The translations under genes and the position numbers were made by a program. 64,000 nucleotides of DNA, taken from positions 10,067,281-10,131,280 of the forward strand of contig CM057144.1 in assembly GCA_029964075.1 (NCBI GenBank), read 5' to 3'. Source of the stretch: Patiria pectinifera. Taxonomy: Eukaryota; Echinodermata; Asteroidea; Valvatida; Asterinidae. This document shows, one piece after another, positions 28,601 through 37,852 of the stretch. The notes beneath the pieces are model-generated. The model searched no databases and was not told the origin of the DNA. It was given only the letters and a program-made list of their open reading frames with translations. Each line of letters opens with the position of its first letter. Within the stretch, counting starts at the first letter, position 1.

Positions 28601-29342
28601 CTAGGTCCTAACAAGTTTGTTATAACGAGACTCGACTGTATTCTGAATGTGCACAAACTCATGGTGTCCTCGCATGAATATCAGGCTTCTTCAGGGATGC
28701 GTTCCAATGTAACTCCATGTGGTCTCGCCCAACTCTCCCTTTCTTACCATTGAGAGGGTACTTGTGCACGGAGCGGATAACTCCTGAAACTATGGCATGA
28801 AACAACTGAGAATATTATGCCAGTCCATAGCAGGTTACTCCCCAGCTAATGCAGGTACCCATTTATACTCCTAGGTAGAGAGAGGTAAGTGAGGGTGAAG
28901 TGGGTTGCCCAAGGACACAGCCAGCAGCTGGATTCGAACCACACGCTCCATCAACAATTAGTCATGTATGTACACTGTATAATCTTTTTGTTATCAAGTT
29001 TATGGTGATTTTATTATCTGTGTCCTTCTGTCTTCAGGTACCATTGGATTCTTTTCCTGCTTCTGGTTCCTCCTGAAGATTTACAGCTCCCTGGATCCCA
29101 GCCAGCTGGAGTTGAACAGTGATGTTGAGGATGAGAAGGACATGCCCCAAGAAACGATGAAGGTGGGTGTGGTCAAGGAGGAGAAGGAGGAGGACATAGC
29201 AAATGAGGCTGCATCAAATCAAGAAGATGGGGGAAACCCTCCCCCAATCATTGAAGTAGGCAAGGACAATGCTGACACTGTTCAGCAAGATGTGTCAGTT
29301 GTAGGCGGGAACTCTGAAGGTGAAATCACCCCACAAATATAG
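7694..29342 (+). CDS. TM9SF2/4-like nonaspanin, complete 15-exon gene with extended acidic C-terminus
   Basis: Coding exons: 7694-7885, 9039-9106, 9962-10189, 11198-11339, 12880-13004, 18501-18636, 19114-19199, 20241-20358, 21173-21290, 21967-22086, 23283-23500, 24106-24257, 25743-25854, 27136-27307, 29038-29342. All junctions are AG/GT and in frame, giving about 763 residues. The order is signal peptide, cysteine-containing luminal domain (FDFCKGEALEADPLVENIGQ, CVTVCEKTY, PVTWCFNVHEEG), first membrane span (STINSLVIVGFLLLIVG), then WKLLHGDILRPPR, SPARRGALM, FGGEKWKTNLLLT, IPRQP and GFTAVYVLIYCVYYF. The final span runs GTIGFFSCFWFLLKIYS. TM9SF2/4 proteins are about 640-660 residues and stop just after KIYS with a KxD/E signal; here the frame continues for about 84 acidic residues. 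The FYLPG motif is also altered, to FSLLG. The large introns are full of transposons. The intron 9 acceptor (CTGGTAAG) is weak but is required by frame and homology. Confidence 0.93.
8266..8691. mobile_element. Small inverted-repeat transposon (MITE) in TM9SF intron 1
   Basis: The ends GGTCCGAATTTAAAGGG and, inverted, GGTCCGGTTGAAATTTAAAGG face each other about 425 bp apart with no coding sequence between. Target duplication was not resolved. Confidence 0.6.
10483..11112. mobile_element. GGCCAAAAA-ended MITE, copy 1
   Basis: Terminal inverted repeats of about 30 bp: GGCCAAAAAAGAGTCTCTGG at the left, and CATACCAGAAACC followed by T-run and GGCC at the right. It is about 630 bp, non-coding, and lies in intron 3 of the complete TM9SF gene, just before exon 4. 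Other copies are at 13081-14180 and 49179-49811. Confidence 0.8.
11516..11751. mobile_element. GGGCCAATTTC-ended MITE, copy 1
   Basis: About 235 bp with long inverted ends (GGCCCAATTTCATAGAGC and inverse) and internal TTGCTTAAGCA-type repeats. The centre has CTCCATGTGATGTACATTGC. A closely similar copy is at 56749-56981. Confidence 0.85.
13081..14180. mobile_element. GGCCAAAAA-ended MITE, copy 2, carrying a nested hAT-like insertion
   Basis: Inverted ends AGGCCAAAAAGAAAAGTCTC and, at the right, GGAGACTTTTTTTGGCCT. The body matches copy 1 except for a 395-bp insertion at 13630-14024. Confidence 0.82.
13630..14024. mobile_element. Nested hAT-like G-rich element with 8-bp target duplication
   Basis: Ends CTGGCGGGGTTCTAG and, inverted, CAGGGGCGGTTCTACG. 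Flanked by identical CTCAAGCT at 13622-13629 and 14025-14032. The other two copies of the host MITE have the site intact once (CTCAAACT at about 10947; CTCAAGCT on the reverse strand near 49330). G runs dominate both ends. Confidence 0.85.
14487..16460. mobile_element. 2-kb inverted-repeat element with GGTAACGGAAGGAC repeats
   Basis: Ends GGGCAATTCCAC and its inverse GTGGAATTGCCC. The flanks ATAATAA and ATAACAA may be a short target duplication. Inside, the 14-mer GGTAACGGAAGGAC occurs at about 14500, 14679, 14877, 14891, 15917 and 16085 and, inverted, around 15888-15914. No transposase is visible. It lies in intron 5 of the complete TM9SF gene. Confidence 0.7.
16520..18420. mobile_element. 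1.9-kb inverted-repeat element
   Basis: The left end has AGTCCACTAGACTAGTCC then AGGCCTTCATTTTTA; the right end carries the inverse TAAAAATGAAGGCCT then AGTCCAACTATAGTC. Subterminal zones are rich in GAGCGCGATC- and GGAGAGCGA-type motifs. A 260-bp open frame on the minus strand (16794-17054) is the only coding hint. It directly abuts the previous element within intron 5 of the TM9SF gene. Confidence 0.65.
22149..22681. mobile_element. Older hAT-like element with GAGTCCGAGTC arrays
   Basis: The ends are CAGACTTGTATTCGAGTC and, inverted, CAGAGATGTATGACTC, with arrays of GAGTCCGAGTC and GTCGAGT internally. It is clearly related to the elements at 3066 and 52817. The flanking 8-mers AATTTGAA and ATTCTGAG agree at only five positions, so the duplication is decayed or the ends are misplaced. 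It lies in intron 10 of the complete TM9SF gene. Confidence 0.65.
22784..23225. repeat. 15-bp minisatellite with internal inversion
   Basis: Degenerate tandem units of the type ACCATGGCAACAGAG. The block 22857-22920 recurs inverted at about 23027-23085. It lies in intron 10 of the TM9SF gene, just before exon 11. Open frames through it are repeat artefacts. Confidence 0.8.
24525..24960. mobile_element. hAT-like G-rich element (CAGTGGCATAGC ends), copy 1
   Basis: Inverted ends CAGTGGCATAGCAAGG and, at the right, GCTGGCTATGCCACTG. The interior has G runs and repeated AAAAAGGGCACT units. No clean target duplication was found. A related copy is at 52245-52745. Confidence 0.7.
25935..26352. mobile_element. 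pogo/Tigger-like MITE, copy 1
   Basis: Flanked by TA. Ends CAGTGAAACGCTGCTATAAC and, inverted, CAGTGGAATGTCGCTATACC, the pattern of pogo/Tigger-type mariner relatives. No transposase. It lies in intron 13 of the TM9SF gene. Confidence 0.75.
27440..27640. repeat. Dispersed repeat shared with 24370-24480
   Basis: Both copies read AAATTACAGTTTTAG, then CCC.., then GTCACAG.GGT..AAG.GAGGAAAG.ACCGCTA.GCCAAC. The GGGACTGAAACCC part looks tRNA-like, so a SINE origin is possible but unproven. An ATTT tetranucleotide run precedes it at 27389-27408. Confidence 0.5.
28451..28640. mobile_element. pogo/Tigger-like MITE, copy 2
   Basis: TA-flanked. Ends CAGTTGACTCTCGTAGTAC and, inverted, CAGTCGAGTCTCGTTATAAC, only about 190 bp apart. 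Internal copies of TAACAAAC/TACAAAATTCTG. It lies in intron 14 of the TM9SF gene. Confidence 0.75.
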
Positions 29343-31288
29343 ATGAGGGTGCCATGACTGAAGACAAAGAAAGGCACATGTTGTCAGCAAGACCAATTAA
29401 AGGCATACATAGGATTATTTGCCTTTCTTGCATTCTGTTCGTTTCCAATAAAACACCACTCAGAATTCAAAGAAGAATGTTCAAAACCTAGCCTGATGAA
29501 GTTTGAGTGATCGTTGGAAGTCACCTACATACTTCAGGAATAATCTCACGTGATGTTTAGTACCAGAATGGTCGACTGGTCGTTACTCCATAAAAGTTTT
29601 TGATAATACTTATGTAGATTACTTTTGGGGATAAATGCAAACGATCCTATATGCCTTTAACATGATTATAGATGTGATAAATTCACCGAAGTTTGGGTGT
29701 AATTGTGTTCAGTCTGTAAATACTGCATGTACTCGGTTTCATAAAAACGCAAATTGCTTGATGCAAATACTCGTTTGCAAAATGCATGCAATTCTTTGTT
29801 CATTTTGGTTCTAATTGCCATATTACATGCATGTAAAATATAAAAAAAGTTATTACTTTTTATGTATATGACATTTCCAGAACAAAATTAACTGAAATAT
29901 GAATTAAAGACACAGGGTGTAGTATAATATTTGAAGGAAAATATGAGAAAGGTTATGTGACTAACTTTTCAAACACTTCTCCAAATTCTTCACATATTTA
30001 AATACTTTGCAGGAACAATAAAAAAAAATATGAAGTTCTGTAAAAAATAAAATCAAATAAATCAATTTTGAAGAAGAGATTTTTTTGTTTTTTTTTTAGG
30101 GGGGGGGGTTGGGTTGGCTATAATTTCTACACCTCAACTGTGCATTCCTGGAGGCAAGTACCTAAGTGAAGAAATAAGTAGTGGAAGGTCTAAAAAGTCT
30201 ATTAATATGAAATTAAATATCTCTTTATTTTGTTTTGCACATGAAATATGAAAGTTGTCAGTATATTACTTGTATAACCAAGAAAGTATATTTTTGATCA
30301 TACTGCAAGTTGAATGTTTATTTAAAATAAGTGCCAGGATACATTTTTATGGTAATTAAAGGCATGTTGTTATATATTGTGGCTGCCTCTAGGGCTCACA
30401 TGTGCCCTGAGGAGTTTCGGGTTCAACTTTGAATGCCTCGGGGACAAAGTGATCTAACTCTAGAACAAATCCCAAAGACTGCTATTCACAACCAACGACC
30501 AAAAATGACGCAAAGACACTTGTCTTGTGGTGATACGCTGGTTCAGATAACAATCTGCAATTTAATAAAGCAGATAACACTAATAAGAATACAGATTTTA
30601 ACTTTGAAAAGTAATTTGCATAATAAACATGATAAAGGAAATCCGAGTCGGTCAAAAACTGTTGTTCACAAAACGCCCTTGAAAATCTCACTAAACTTCA
30701 TCTCCAAAGGTAGATCCATGATAGTTAAAAATATAAGGAAGTTGTGCTTACCAAATGGGTTCTTTAAAACTCTATACTAGGCGAATAATCTGAGGACAAA
30801 ATGAGAACTTGTAGCATACGATGGGACACAAATTTAGATGTTGTTTTCAATAGCACATGGTTGGAAAAGATGGCTGCTCATGTAGACCTCATACCCACAC
30901 AGATGAAAGTTGCATTGACCTACACAGGGAAACTCTGGGTAAAAGGTTGTCACAGGCTCTGTCACTAAATACATACATATGGCTCCAGAAAATATAAGTA
31001 GGCATCCTCTTTCAAGAAAAAGGTTATCAGCACTCTTAACAATGAAACTACAAAATCTAAACATGCAAATGGTTAATGGTAAATATTAATTATAGTAATG
31101 TTAAAAACTGTTTAAACACACCGGTAAATTTTCACTGCACAAACTGCTGCAGTGACATGGCTCCCCTAACTGCTATTAGCAGTTATAAAGCAAGATCTAA
31201 ACAAACCTGAACAAAGATTAATGTTCACAAGAATGGTCAAATGTTCATTAATCTCCATCGGTGAACATCTAATCAGGCGAGGACTGGA
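29343..31288. other. 3' flank of TM9SF gene and undefined end of the BEL/Pao element
   Basis: AT-rich sequence with one clear poly(A) signal, a T/G run at 30083-30108, and no supported coding exon. Part of it may be the retroelement's 3' terminal repeat, but no partner is visible on the other side. A purine-rich TTAGGGGAG (minus strand, near 31160-31175) could be a polypurine tract. Confidence 0.4.
29447..29452 (+). terminator. Candidate poly(A) signal AATAAA of the complete TM9SF gene
   Basis: Perfect AATAAA 105 bases after the TAG at 29340-29342, followed by an A-rich then T-rich stretch. Cleavage here is inferred. Confidence 0.6.
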
Positions 31289-31876
31289 CTACTCGTCTGG
31301 TGTAGGCCTGCTGTCCAGTGTAGGCTCCTTGTCGGGGAATTCTCTGGTCTCCATGGACAGGTCATCTGCTGTTGCAGCGCTGTAGTCGACTGATGCTGGG
31401 AGCAGCAGAACCACCTTGTGAACTGGTCTGTCCAGAAGAGTCGGAGGGTGCTTGCGTCGTCCTCGCTTGTCAATCGTTCCATCCGCCATCATCAGCTTCA
31501 CCTTCCGCACTCTGCCATCAGCACTGGGGAAAGTTTCCATTACTCTCGCCAGAGGCCACTGGTTCTGGGATTTAGACTCATCCTCCTTGACGATGACCAC
31601 GTCTCCAACTTCCATGTTCCTCTTAGGTTGCTCCCACTTCTGTCTGGCCTGCAAATCAAAAAGAAACTCTTTTCGCCATCTTTGCCAAAACTGATTGGCA
31701 AGGTACTGTACTCTCCTCCACCATCTGAGCGAATACATGTCTGCCCGCTGGAACTTCCCTGGAGGTGGTAGCACAACTTTGGCCTTCATGGTGAGGAGGT
31801 GGTTAGGCGTCAAAGGCTCTGGAGCATCAGGGAATTGAGATTGGTTGAAGAGAGAGGTCTTGAGTTCACAATACAT
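31289..31876 (-). pseudogene. BEL/Pao C-terminal DUF5641-type domain
   Basis: Follows integrase after a frameshift near 31850. It reads LTPNHLLTMKA, RWWRRVQYLANQFWQRW, VGDVVIVKED, WPLARVMETFPSADGRVRKV and PPTLLDRPVHKVVLLLP, the characteristic tail of BEL/Pao polyproteins. It stops at 31289. Confidence 0.88.
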
Positions 31877-32555
31877 TCTACTTCAGTCATGAAGGTCCTG
31901 AACGCCTCGTCATCCAGCTGTCCACCTGCTTGCCTGAGCAGGGGTGCCAATGCACTGCGAACTGTCTTGATCTGTCTCTCCCAGGCACTTCCCATGTGGC
32001 TTGAGTGAGGGAGCTTCATCTTGACTGGAATCCAGTCACATCCATTCTGAAGGAGATACTGCTGTACGTCTTCCTGGCTCATCTCTGACAAGGCTTCTCT
32101 TAACTCATTCCGTGCTCCTACAAAGTTGGTACCTTGGTCACTACGGATTTGCCTAACTGGGCCACGTCTACTCAGGAACCGCCTTAGTGCATTGATGAAA
32201 GAGTTGGTGCTCAAGGAATTGGCGGTTTCTAGATGAACACTTCTGGATGACATACAGGTGAAGAGCACTCCGTATCGCTTGACTTCACTTCTCCTTTCCT
32301 TGACCAGAAATGGTCCAAAGTAATCTACTGCACAGAAGGAGAAAGGAGGAGATGGTTGTAATCTGTCTTGTGGAAGATCTGCCATCTTTGTTGCTGCAAA
32401 GAACCTCGAAGTCGTCTGCACATTACGCACTTTGATATGTAGTGAGATACTGCTGATGAGCCACCAGTTATCCAGTATCCTCTCTGGCGTGATTCGTTGT
32501 GAGTCATTCCTCTGCCCATGTGGTTCACTGTCTCGTGAACATGACGAATCAGCAA
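31810..32555 (-). pseudogene. BEL/Pao integrase (zinc-binding and DDE core)
   Basis: Frame 32325-32555 contains the HHCC zinc-binding module: H in IRHVHETVNHMG, and CVMCRRLRG. Frame 31810-32430 contains the catalytic core: D in CAVDYFGPF, D in RSDQGTNFVGA, and E in HMGSAWERQIKTVRSAL. The two frames overlap and are joined by a frameshift near 32400. All three core acidic residues are present in the relic. Confidence 0.9.
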
Positions 32556-33150
32556 CTCAGTGATATGGCTTTACGAGGAGAATGACTGGATGTTTTGCTG
32601 CAATTGGGAGATCTGACATGGTTATACGACCACCCACACGGATGACGCCATCCGCATCTAGAACAGACAACGGGTCTTCTTAAGGCTCTGGTTTCTGGAC
32701 TTTGTAGCCTTTCCATCAGAGACTTCACCAACAACACCAAGTGCTTGTAGGGCCTTGAACTCAACACCAAAATGCTCACGCTGAACACATTTGAAGATCT
32801 CCGTCTCTCCATCTTGCAATTCTGCCACAGTGATAGGTTGCTTTGCAGCACTTGACACATCCTTCTCTTTGGTAGGTTTCTTTACTTCTTTGTTCTTCAG
32901 CCTGGTCTTGAACCTTAGGCAAGCAATTGCTCTAGCCCTGTTCCATGACGAGAAGCAATTCAGTCGGCCTGTTTCAAAGTGATCACGCTGTGTCTCGGTT
33001 TCTGCTCTGGTGGCAAAGGCAGAGGCCTTTCTTACATCTGGGTCGGACTCACTCAATGGTGTAGCTGCAGCTGGTTGGGGCTGAAAAGGACCATCCTTCT
33101 GCAGAAACTCTGACCCGTCAACCAGCAGGACTTCTCTGCAAGCTCTTTGC
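32556..33150 (-). pseudogene. BEL/Pao RNase H-integrase connection, degraded
   Basis: Fragments of the tether lie in mixed frames: a region reading SRGLTAKELAEKSCW near 33100-33140, an open stretch at 32658-33056 (FNCFSSWNRARAIACLRF-like region), and a DADGVIRVGGRI motif near 32625-32660. The last motif is the conserved lead into the integrase zinc-binding domain of BEL/Pao elements. Several frame changes occur here. Confidence 0.7.
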
Positions 33151-33152
33151 AG

Positions 33153-33718
33153 TCAGACCGCGTGCGCTTTCACAGCAGGATTTTCTTTGGTGTCAACATA
33201 CAGCCACGTCTGGGGGTAAGGTAGAGTTCTGATTTGTTGCAGTCTGTTGGCAACAAAAACATGGAAACGTTTAGCATCATTGTTTATATAGCCCAGAACA
33301 ATTTTGCTGTCTGTCCAGTAGTACTCTGTAAGGTTCCCATAAGGTAGCTCTCTGCTGACCGTCGCTGAAACTGTTGCAGCAGAAAGTTCCAGCCGGGTAT
33401 GGTGACAAGCTTTCAAAGCTACCCCCTCCTTGCCAACTACGAAGGAACAATGTGCTTTGTCGTTCTCATTGATGAGGAACATTGCCCATAACCAACTTGG
33501 CTAGCATCAGAAAAGTGATGTAGCTCGACCGCTCTCACAGTGCCAAAATCCTTGGGCTTGAAGCATCGTTGGATTTCGACCTTCTCCAAGTCAAGGATCT
33601 CTCGTCGCCATCTCTCCCATTCAGGGCGTAGCGTCTCTGGCACAGGATTGTCCCAGTCGAGCTTGTCACGGCACATCTGCTGCAGAATTCTCTTCCCTCT
33701 TAGTGTTACTGGTGCCAC
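33153..33718 (-). pseudogene. BEL/Pao RNase H region, frameshifted
   Basis: Two frames: 33437-33718 begins at the end of RT (APVTLRGKRILQQMCRDKLDWD) and reaches LHHFSDASQVGYG, the first RNase H acidic motif. The second, 33153-33482, continues with ACHHTRLELSAA and YYWTDSKIVLGYI. The switch lies near 33485. The reading frame stops at 33153 within the expected tether before integrase. Confidence 0.85.
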
Positions 33719-33731
33719 GTAGCCATTTGGG

Positions 33732-34437
33732 TCATAGACTCACTGTGGACATTATACCTCGTCTGGTGAACGGTCTATCCTTCAGCTGAATGTGAAACTG
33801 GAAAGTGTCACTTTCGACACACCAAGTGACACCAAGGGCCCTCTCCATGGGTAGTGCTTCAACCTTCAAGTCCAGTTCTCTGGTACCACTGGCCCTTTCT
33901 TCAGCTGGGATTTTCTCCAAGAGCTCCCTTTTGTTGGAGATGATCTTGTGCAGCTTCAACCCAGCTTTAGCACACAGACTCTGACTTGCTTTAATCAGTG
34001 AAGCTGCCTTTTCGACTGTTGGTAGTGACTTCAACCCATCATCGACATAGAAATCATTTCGAATGAAGTTTGCTGCCTCTGCGCCAAACTCATCCTCTCC
34101 ATCATCTGCTGCTCTCTTCAGCCCGAAGTTAGCACAAACTGGTGAGCTGGACGGCCCCAACAGATGAACCTTCATCCTGTACTCAACAACTTGTTTCTCT
34201 GGCTCACCATCCTCCCACCACAGGAACCGTAGTAGATCACGAAAACTCTCCTCCACATAGAATTGGTGAAACATGCTCTTCACATCCACCATGAACGCAA
34301 CTTCCTCTTTCCTGAACCTGCACAGCACACCGAGAAGACCGTTTGTCATATCTGGACCTTGAAGGAGATGGTCGTTAAGGGATACACCAGCATACTTGGC
34401 TGAGCAATCAAACACTACTCTTATCTTGTCTGGCTTT
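33732..34437 (-). pseudogene. BEL/Pao reverse transcriptase
   Basis: After a frame change near 34435 this frame carries VFDCSAKYAGVSLND, AFMVDVKSMFHQFYV, GPSSSPVCANFGL and the catalytic YVDD box (about 34038-34049), all RT landmarks of this superfamily. It is closed by a TGA at 33732 created by another frameshift, with coding potential resuming just below. Confidence 0.9.
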
Positions 34438-36307
34438 CGGGGGTGATAGACTCCAGTGTGTAGTTAACTTGTCCCTCTTTGACTTGCAGTTGGTCCAGTG
34501 GAACTCTCTCTGCACAATGTGGGATGACATCACTCATAAACTCTCGGTAATCTTCACGAAACTTTGCATTTTTTCTGAATCTGGCCGACAACTGGTTCCA
34601 CCTCTTTACGGCAAGTTGACGGTTGTCTGGTAATGTCGCAGTGTCAGATTTCAGTGGAAGCGGCATTTCGTAGTGGTCATCTGATCTTTTCTTAATACCC
34701 TTCTTCAGGATGTTGAGGAATTTTTCATCTTCTACAGAGTATGGTTTTTTATGATGTTTCTCACTGAAGTCAGACTCCAAGACTTTCAGCACTTTCTCTG
34801 GATTCAGCACCTCTTTCACCCTCGTGCCGTAGACAAAGCGTGGGTGAGTAGATGATTCGGCGGCGACAACTTTGTTGCATACTGCAGGTTGGCCGTTACT
34901 CTGATGTGTAGCTCTGCACACATTGCCAATTACACCCCAGCCTAGTAGGGACCTCTGGCCATAGGGATCATCTTCACCACCGGCAATTATCTCTCTTGGA
35001 CGAACCACTCTTGGGCAATTGCTTCCAATTAGAAGAGAGATCTGAAGGGTGGAGTCGTACGGCATCAGTTTCTCTGCAAGTGACTGGAGGTGAGGCCACT
35101 GTTTGACGACCGCAGGTTTTGGGATCTGGGACTTCTTGGCTGGTACACTGTCTCGTTTGAAGCAGACGGGGAGTTTGACAGTGTGTTCCCTGTTGACGTC
35201 AAGTACTTCCAGGCCGGTTATGCGACTGCTGTTAATTCTAACATTCTGTTCTTGCATCGTGCTCAGTAGTAACTGGGTCTCTGGTCCCTGCAGACTCATT
35301 CTTTCACACAAACTCTTTGACACGAAGCAACTATTAGACTGTTCGTCCAGGATAGCATACTCAAGGAACTCCCTTGATGGGTCACTCTCCGCTCGGACTA
35401 ACACCGGAATAATCATGGAGTGGTCACCTTCCCCTTCTTGATCAGGTTGAGAACACACTTGGATGCAGTTGGATGTTCCTTCATCGACTTTAGGGTGCAC
35501 GACTTTGACTTCCTTATTTGTTGGTATTTTCTCAACTGGTTGTCTGGTGGCCATAGATTGGGGTTGACTTGAAGTAGTTTCTTCTGGTTGCCTCTTCTGG
35601 TAACTGCGATGAAGGCAGGTTAGGTGTGCACCTGTACAGATTCGACAAACTTTTTTGTCATCACAATCTCTTACTTGATGATCAGTAGCACGTGCACAGC
35701 CCATGCAAAGTCGCCTCTGGAAGAAGAAATCCTTTCGCTCTGGGAAAGGCTTGCGTGAAAAACGCATACACTCGTCAAGAAGATGATGTTTCTTGCAGAA
35801 AAGACACAAACTTTCGTCGCTTGATGGTTGTGCTGCACTTGTTACTCCATTTCCCTTGCTCGGCCCTTTGGATGACTTGTCACCTTGTCTGGTTGTAGTG
35901 GCGAAAGAATTCGCATTCTGACTTCTGCCATGCTTCGTGGGACTGATACGTTGTTTTTCTTGACCTCGTGAGATGATTTGCAGTTCGGGGATGTTTGCTC
36001 TGTCTGCACTGCACACTCACACGAACTTCACGAACTCAGTAAAGGGGAAACGAGCTCTGGTCATGTGTCTGTCTCCAATAGCTGATCTTATCTGCCGCCA
36101 CTCTCCAGGTGTACGGCAGTTTTCAACCAGATGGGCATTTTCACGCGTAGTCCAGGACTCCCAGGCTTGGCGTGGTTGCTCGAGCTGCTTGTACCTTCCC
36201 CAGAAAATCAGAGAAGTCTCTAAGGCCCGATGAATCTTTGGGCGCCAGCTTTGGCCATTGACGAAGTTTGTTGGTGAAAGCGGTGCTAACCACACTACTG
36301 TTGCCAT
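34421..36307 (-). pseudogene. BEL/Pao gag C-terminus, zinc knuckles, protease-like and RT N-terminal regions
   Basis: One frame interrupted by a TGA at 36017-36019. It includes the gag tail (ENAHLVENCRTPGEWRQI), cysteine/histidine knuckles (CLFCKKHHLLDEC, CMGCARATDHQVRDC, CRICTGAHLTCLHR), a retropepsin-like segment (YAILDEQSNSCFVS, then LLIGSNCPRVV) and the lead-in to reverse transcriptase (RQLAVKRWNQLSARFRKN). The usual D-T/S-G triad of the protease is not intact here: the residues are DEQS. It ends in a stop at 34421, where the RT frame shifts. Confidence 0.85.
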
Positions 36308-36881
36308 ACCTCTCGTTCAATACATCTCGTGCCTGGGTGTACGCCTCTTCTGTGCCGATTAGCATGTAGTGCTCTACCAGGTGTTTTGGTTTTCCAGTCA
36401 CATACTGATTGAGATAGTTAAGTTTGGTGTCAGACTCAAGGGGCTGGCTGTCAATCAGAGAATTGAAAGAGTTCCGCCACAGGGGATATTGGAGTGGATC
36501 ACCGTTGAAAACTGGGACACTTATCTTGGGCAATTGGCTTGCTGCAGTGAGCCGCTTATTCACATCATGTTGCTGCTTATTGGCCTCGGTTAGCTGAGTG
36601 ATACACTTCTCAAATGTCGTGGCTACCAGCTCCCATCCGTGGGAGTCGTGTGACGATACACTCGGACTCGGGTGCTTGGAATGACTGGACTGCTCGGCCG
36701 AAGGGGTGGAGTGGTTTGCTACACTTTTCAGTGATGACTGGTCATTATCAGCGATGAAAGATTTTGCCTCTGGATTGAGCTGAACATGTGAAGGGTCATG
36801 ATGATTCTGGTCTTCTGACATATGATCGTGATGACAGAAAGACGACGGAGAGGACTGCTGTGATGCGAGGAACTTCCTCAT
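36141..36881 (-). pseudogene. gag: BEL/Pao gag, N-terminal part
   Basis: Open for 246 codons from the ATG at 36881. After a Ser/His/Gln-rich leader comes LPKISVPVFNGDPLQYPLWR, then NYLNQYVTGKPKHLVEHYM and ARDVLNERYGN, the conserved capsid-like core (DUF1759) of BEL/Pao gag. The frame is lost near 36200, and the coding potential continues in another frame from 36307 downward. Confidence 0.88.
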
Positions 36882-37129
36882 GACGACATAAAACTTCGCC
36901 TTTAATTAGGCCTACTAAGTATAGGCCTTCACAGGCCCGTTCTATGACCTGAGACTTGGGGTCGGGGAGAGTTTTGTCAAACCCCAAAGTAGAACTGTTT
37001 GCATATTGTGAACACATTATCATGAAGTGCTAATATATTAGGCAGTTTTATACCCCTGGCTGTAAGCCGGAGGGGGATTTTGCGATAGCGTATTCCTGGG
37101 TGTGTAAGAGTGGGTAGGCATTACATTCA

Positions 37130-37290
37130 CTGTGTGGACTTCCGAACAAAAGAACCAGGTAGCGGCGACGTTGTGTGGACTTGGGCAAGTCCACACAGTG
37201 TTTTTCCCCATTTCTGGAAAACAGGTTTAGAGGCATTTTTGGGTTAGGCTTATCTGTGGCAGAATGAAGAGAAACACTATAGGGAACCAC
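37130..37290 (-). repeat. Dispersed repeat, minus-oriented copy
   Basis: Inverted relative of 57805-57970: shared GTTCGGAAGTCCAC, GGGCAAGTCCAC, CGACGTTG and TTTCCCC/GGAAAACA blocks. It lies just beyond the start of the BEL/Pao coding region. Confidence 0.7.
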
Positions 37291-37818
37291 AGAAAAAAAT
37301 TGGGTTGAAAGAGTTTTCACAGTTAAAGTAAAGTTATTTTTTGTACCGAGTTTTCTCAAGTACACGAAAACATATAGGAATGTCCACATAGCGTATGCAA
37401 AACAAACATGTGTGTGCATGTTTTATGGCACACTGCGGTATTTTCGTATACTAGGCCCCCGAATTTTTCGTAGGCCCTTGGCACAGTGCTAATTACTGTG
37501 CCTGTTGTATAATCCGGGCTTGTTTTTTTCCACTCAAATTTAATATAGATTTTCCCGGCAAATTTCCTAATCATTTTCATGAGGCTTATCATTCATTCCA
37601 TTTTGCGTGATTTTTACACACGTGATCAAACTTTCTTTTTCATTTTTGGGGCATTCAATCATTCAATTTTTAGGCAGCCAAGATTTTACTCTGAATGTTA
37701 TAAGATGGAATTTTTGCGTCGGGGTGATATAAATCAAAGTAGGTTTTGCCCTTCACCGACGTTTTCTAAACACTGTATACTCAGTGTGTTACCTCCCGAG
37801 TGAAAGTTGGAAAAAATC

Positions 37819-37852
37819 GGTGGGACTCGAACCCACGACCTCCTGCTACTCT
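37819..37852 (-). repeat. tRNA-like 3' half, possible SINE fragment
   Basis: On the minus strand this reads GGTCGTGGGTTCGAGTCCCAC, a T-arm with a perfect box B (GGTTCGAGTCC). I could not fold a matching D-arm or acceptor stem, so it is not called a tRNA gene. Confidence 0.45.

Larger units (their letters stand above)
31289..36881 (-). mobile_element. Degenerate BEL/Pao-type LTR retroelement (internal region)
   Basis: On the minus strand the domain order is gag, zinc knuckles, aspartic-protease-like region, reverse transcriptase, RNase H, integrase and a DUF5641-type C-terminal domain, which is the BEL/Pao order. The coding region is broken by an in-frame stop at 36017-36019 and by frame changes near 36200, 34435, 33735, 33485, 33140, 32600, 32400 and 31850, so the copy cannot make a full polyprotein. 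I found no matching pair of long terminal repeats between 29343-31288 and 36882-38000, so the ends of the element are undefined. It lies between, and opposite to, the TM9SF and agmatinase genes. Confidence 0.93.

Noticed and set aside
31418..31771. Plus-strand open frames over the retroelement
   Set aside because: Antisense shadows of the integrase and DUF5641 region.
37819..37852. Functional tRNA gene on the minus strand
   Set aside because: Only the T-arm/box B half is convincing; no D-arm or paired acceptor stem was found, so it is kept as a tRNA-like repeat.
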